Positions 61,540-64,000 of a stretch of 64,000 bases of DNA are shown piece by piece. Positions within the stretch are counted from its first letter, which is position 1. Each line of letters starts with the position of its first letter. Under the pieces are notes generated by a model. It did no database searches. It was not told the origin of the DNA and was given only the letters and a program-made list of their open reading frames with translations. The stretch lies in the NCBI GenBank assembly GCA_963780345.1, contig CAWABU010000011.1, positions 447,752 to 511,751 of the forward strand. The letters run 5' to 3'. The stretch is from PALSA-693 sp963780345 (lineage in GTDB: Bacteria; Actinomycetota; Acidimicrobiia; Acidimicrobiales; Palsa-688). The position numbers were made by a program, and so were the translations under genes.

Positions 61540-64000
61540 GTGACGAGTCCTCTGCTCGAGACGAAGTTTCACGCCCCCGCTCGGCGTCGAGGTTTGGCGG
61601 CCCGGTCGAGGCTGACCGAGCGCCTGGGACGGGCTGGTGAGTCGGCGCTGACGCTGGTGTCGGCCCCGGCAGGGTTCGGCAAGACGACGATGCTGGCCGA
61701 CTGGTTAGGGACCGGTCCTGCCGGTGGACGCCTCATTGCGTGGCTCTCGCTCGACCCCAGCGATAACGACCCTGTGCTGTTTTGGGCGTACTTCATCGCG
61801 GCGCTACGGACGGCGGTGCCAGGAGTCGGGCAGGGCGCGCTCGCGCTCTTGTCTTCGACGGAGTCGCCGACCGAAGCGTTCGTTGTGACGCTGCTCAACG
61901 ACCTCGCCGCCCTCTCCGACCAGGTCGTGGTAGTGCTCGACGACTACCACGTCATCGAGGAGCCCCACATTCGTGACGGGATGATCTACCTGGTGGAGCA
62001 CCTCCCGCCCCCGATCCGGCTGGTCATCGCCAGTCGGGCCGACCCCGCGTTGCCGCTGGCGCGCCTGCGAGCCCGGGGCGAACTCGTCGAGATCCGGGCC
62101 AATGACCTGCGCTTCACGCTCGACGAGGCCGCGTCGTATCTCCACGAGGTGATGGGACTGGAGCTGACCTCCGGCGACGTCGCCGCTCTGGAGGGACGCA
62201 CCGAAGGATGGATCGCCGCGCTCCAACTGGCCGCGCTGTCGATGCAGGGACGAGCTGACGTCGCCGGCTTCATCGCCGGCTTCGCGGGCGACGACCGGTA
62301 CATCGTCGACTACCTGGTCGGTGAGGTCTTGCAGCGCCAGCCGGAGCATGTTCGGAGCTTTCTGCTCCACACGTCGATCCTGAGCCGGCTGAACGGCTCG
62401 CTCTGCGATGCCGTCACGGGTCAGCACGATGGTCGGGCCATGCTCGAGGCCCTCGATCGGGCCAACCTGTTCCTGGTCCCGCTCGACGACCGGCGCCTTT
62501 GGTACCGGTACCACCATCTCTTCGCCGACGTGCTGCGAGCCCGCCTCCTCGACGAGCAGCCCGACCAGGTCCGCGATCTGCACCGGCGGGCGAGCGACTG
62601 GTACGCCCGAAACGGCGACCAGTCGGCGGCCATCGGCCACGCGTTGGACGGCGAAGACTTCGAGCGAGCCGCCGACCTCATCGAGATGGCCGCAATGCCC
62701 GCCTTCCGGGCGCGACAGGAGGCCACCTTCCGCCGGTGGCTGGAGGCCCTTCCCGACGAGCTGTTCCGCGTCAGGCCCGTGCTCGCCATCGCGGTCGTCG
62801 CCGCGCACATGGTCAGGGGCGACATCGAAGGCGTCGAAGAGCGGCTCCAGGACATCGAACACTGCCTAGAGGCGGCCGGCGGGTTGCCGCGGACCCGGAC
62901 ATCGCGGCGAGGGCGATGGTCGTCATCGACCACGAACTGTTCAGGCGGCTCCCCAACCAGATCGCCGTCTACCGGGCCGGAATCGCGCTGCTGCGCGGCG
63001 ACGCCGCCGGCACCATCCCCATGCCCGCCGGGCGCTCGAGCTCGCCGCCGAAGACGATCACCTCGGGCGGGGCTCGGCGGCCGCACTGCTCGCCCTGGCG
63101 CATTGGACCCAAGGCGATCTCGACGCCGCCCACCGCCGGTACACCGAAGCGCTCCCGAGCCTGCAAAAGGCGGGGAACCTGTCCGACGCTCTCGGTCTGT
63201 CCCTTGCCTTGGCGGACATTCTGATCGTGCAGGGCCGCCTTGGCGAGGCGATGGCCACCTACGAGCGAGGACTGAAGGTTGCGGCCGAGCAGGCGCCGCT
63301 CGTGTTGCGGGGCGCGCGGACATGCACGTCGGCATGAGCGAGCTGCTCCGAGAGCGCAACGATCTCGACGCCGCCCAGCAGCACCTCCAAACCAGCAGCG
63401 AGCTGGGCGAACACGCCGGCCTCCCGCAGAACGCCTACCGGTCGCGGGTTGCGCTGGCCCGGATACGGCAGGCCCAAGGAGACCTGGCCGGCGCGGAGAA
63501 CCTCCTCGACGAAGCCGAGCGCGTCTAACAGGGGACTACTCGCCTGAAGTGCGGCCGGTCGCGGCGCTGAGGGCACGGGTCCAGCTCGCCCAGGACAAGA
63601 TCGGCGACGCGCTCGCCTGGGCGCACGACCGGCACCTCTCCGCCACCGACACGCTCAGCTACCTCCACGAGTTCGAGCACATCACTCTGGCCAGGATCCT
63701 CCTTGCCCAGAACACCGCGGGGCGCACGGACGGGCCAAGGCACGAAGCGACCGGGCTGTTGGAGCGCCTCCTGGCCGCCGCGAAGGAAGGACATCGCACG
63801 GGCAGCGTCATCGAGATCACGGTGCTGCAGGCGCTCGACCACCGGCGCGAGGCGACGTCCCCGCTGCGCGTGCCGCGCTGGAACAGGCGTTGGCGCTGGC
63901 GGCGGCGGAGGGCTACGTCCGAATGTTCCTCGACGAAGGCCCAGCCATGACCACCCTGCTTCGGGCTGCCGCGCAACAGGGACGAGCAGCCGATTACGCC
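61540..64000 (+). pseudogene. LuxR-family MalT/LAL-type regulator, about five frameshifts, partial
   Basis: The N-terminus is intact: LLETKFHAPARRRG, Walker A SAPAGFGKTTMLADW, Walker B VVVVLDDYHVIEEP and the STAND NTPase domain to about residue 445. After that the expected TPR-like sequence continues but jumps frame near 62880, 63020, 63313, 63526 and 63850. Pieces such as IAARAMVVIDHELFRRLPNQ, AAALLALAHWTQGDLDAAHR, DMHVGMSELLRERNDLDAA, TGDYSPEVRPVAALRARV and GDVPAARAALEQALALAA are typical LAL TPR helices. The C-terminal LuxR DNA-binding domain lies beyond the window. Confidence 0.8.

Overview
The window is high-GC, gene-dense DNA from an actinobacterium. The gene content (RegX3/PhoB-type two-component pair, DUF2342 metalloprotease-like protein, UPF0182 protein, YlbL-type Lon-like protease, MreB beside a DivIVA-domain protein, F420/flavin PPOX protein, encapsulin with ferritin-like cargo, many DUF222/VOC/DinB/HSL accessory proteins) resembles an uncultured Acidimicrobiia-like lineage. 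That placement is inference; there is no rRNA gene in the window.

Layout. 0.3-2.3 kb: a soluble PAS-type histidine kinase and its winged-helix response regulator. 2.3-13.3 kb: cell-envelope and cell-shape genes. These are a DUF2342 protein, an NAD-dependent epimerase, an HtrA-like protein that has lost all three catalytic residues, moaE, a membrane-anchored repeat protein with a 2-bp frameshift in its repeats, mreB (apparently starting at CTG), a HEAT-repeat protein, a Lon-like PDZ protease and a DivIVA-domain protein carrying a phage-head-morphogenesis-like C-terminus. 13.3-16.4 kb: a UPF0182 membrane protein broken by one G-tract indel. 17.4-20.1 kb: a three-gene flavin electron-transfer operon (ferric-reductase-like oxidoreductase, FMN-binding protein, ApbE flavinyl transferase). 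20.1-24.7 kb: lhgO, a degenerate nucleotidyltransferase, then about 900 bp of non-coding repeats dominated by a 183/184-bp tandem repeat x3 that carries paired CTTTACTGGCGCG motifs. 24.8-36.8 kb: small-molecule and sugar metabolism, including a hydratase/beta-phosphoglucomutase/GH65 phosphorylase operon, epoxide-hydrolase-like and PLP decarboxylase genes, and a DUF222-HNH protein. 37.0-38.5 kb: two badly frameshifted secreted-protein genes. 38.6-50.2 kb: CMD-family protein, MMPL exporter, HxlR regulator with thioesterase, DrrAB-type ABC exporter, PPOX, SDR, TMEM175-like channel and an amidohydrolase. 50.1-52.7 kb: encapsulated ferritin, encapsulin shell and an ECF41-type sigma factor in one orientation. 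52.9-57.6 kb: YdeI, an archaeal-type AAA ATPase, a zinc-less DksA-like protein, a GH63-like glycosidase and an HSL esterase. 58.6 kb to the end: initiator tRNA with terminator, a complete IS481 element with a 15-bp target duplication, a DUF433 antitoxin with a truncated toxin, a ligase-like fragment and a LuxR/MalT-type regulator broken by about five frameshifts that runs off the window.

Two themes stand out. First, functionally coherent modules: flavinylated electron transfer, an encapsulin iron store with a nearby sigma factor, and phosphorolytic disaccharide use. Second, many frame breaks. Isolated single-base ones in conserved genes could be assembly errors. Those clustered at 37-38.5 kb and 60.8-64 kb look more like local decay or poor-quality sequence. 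Raw reads would separate these cases.
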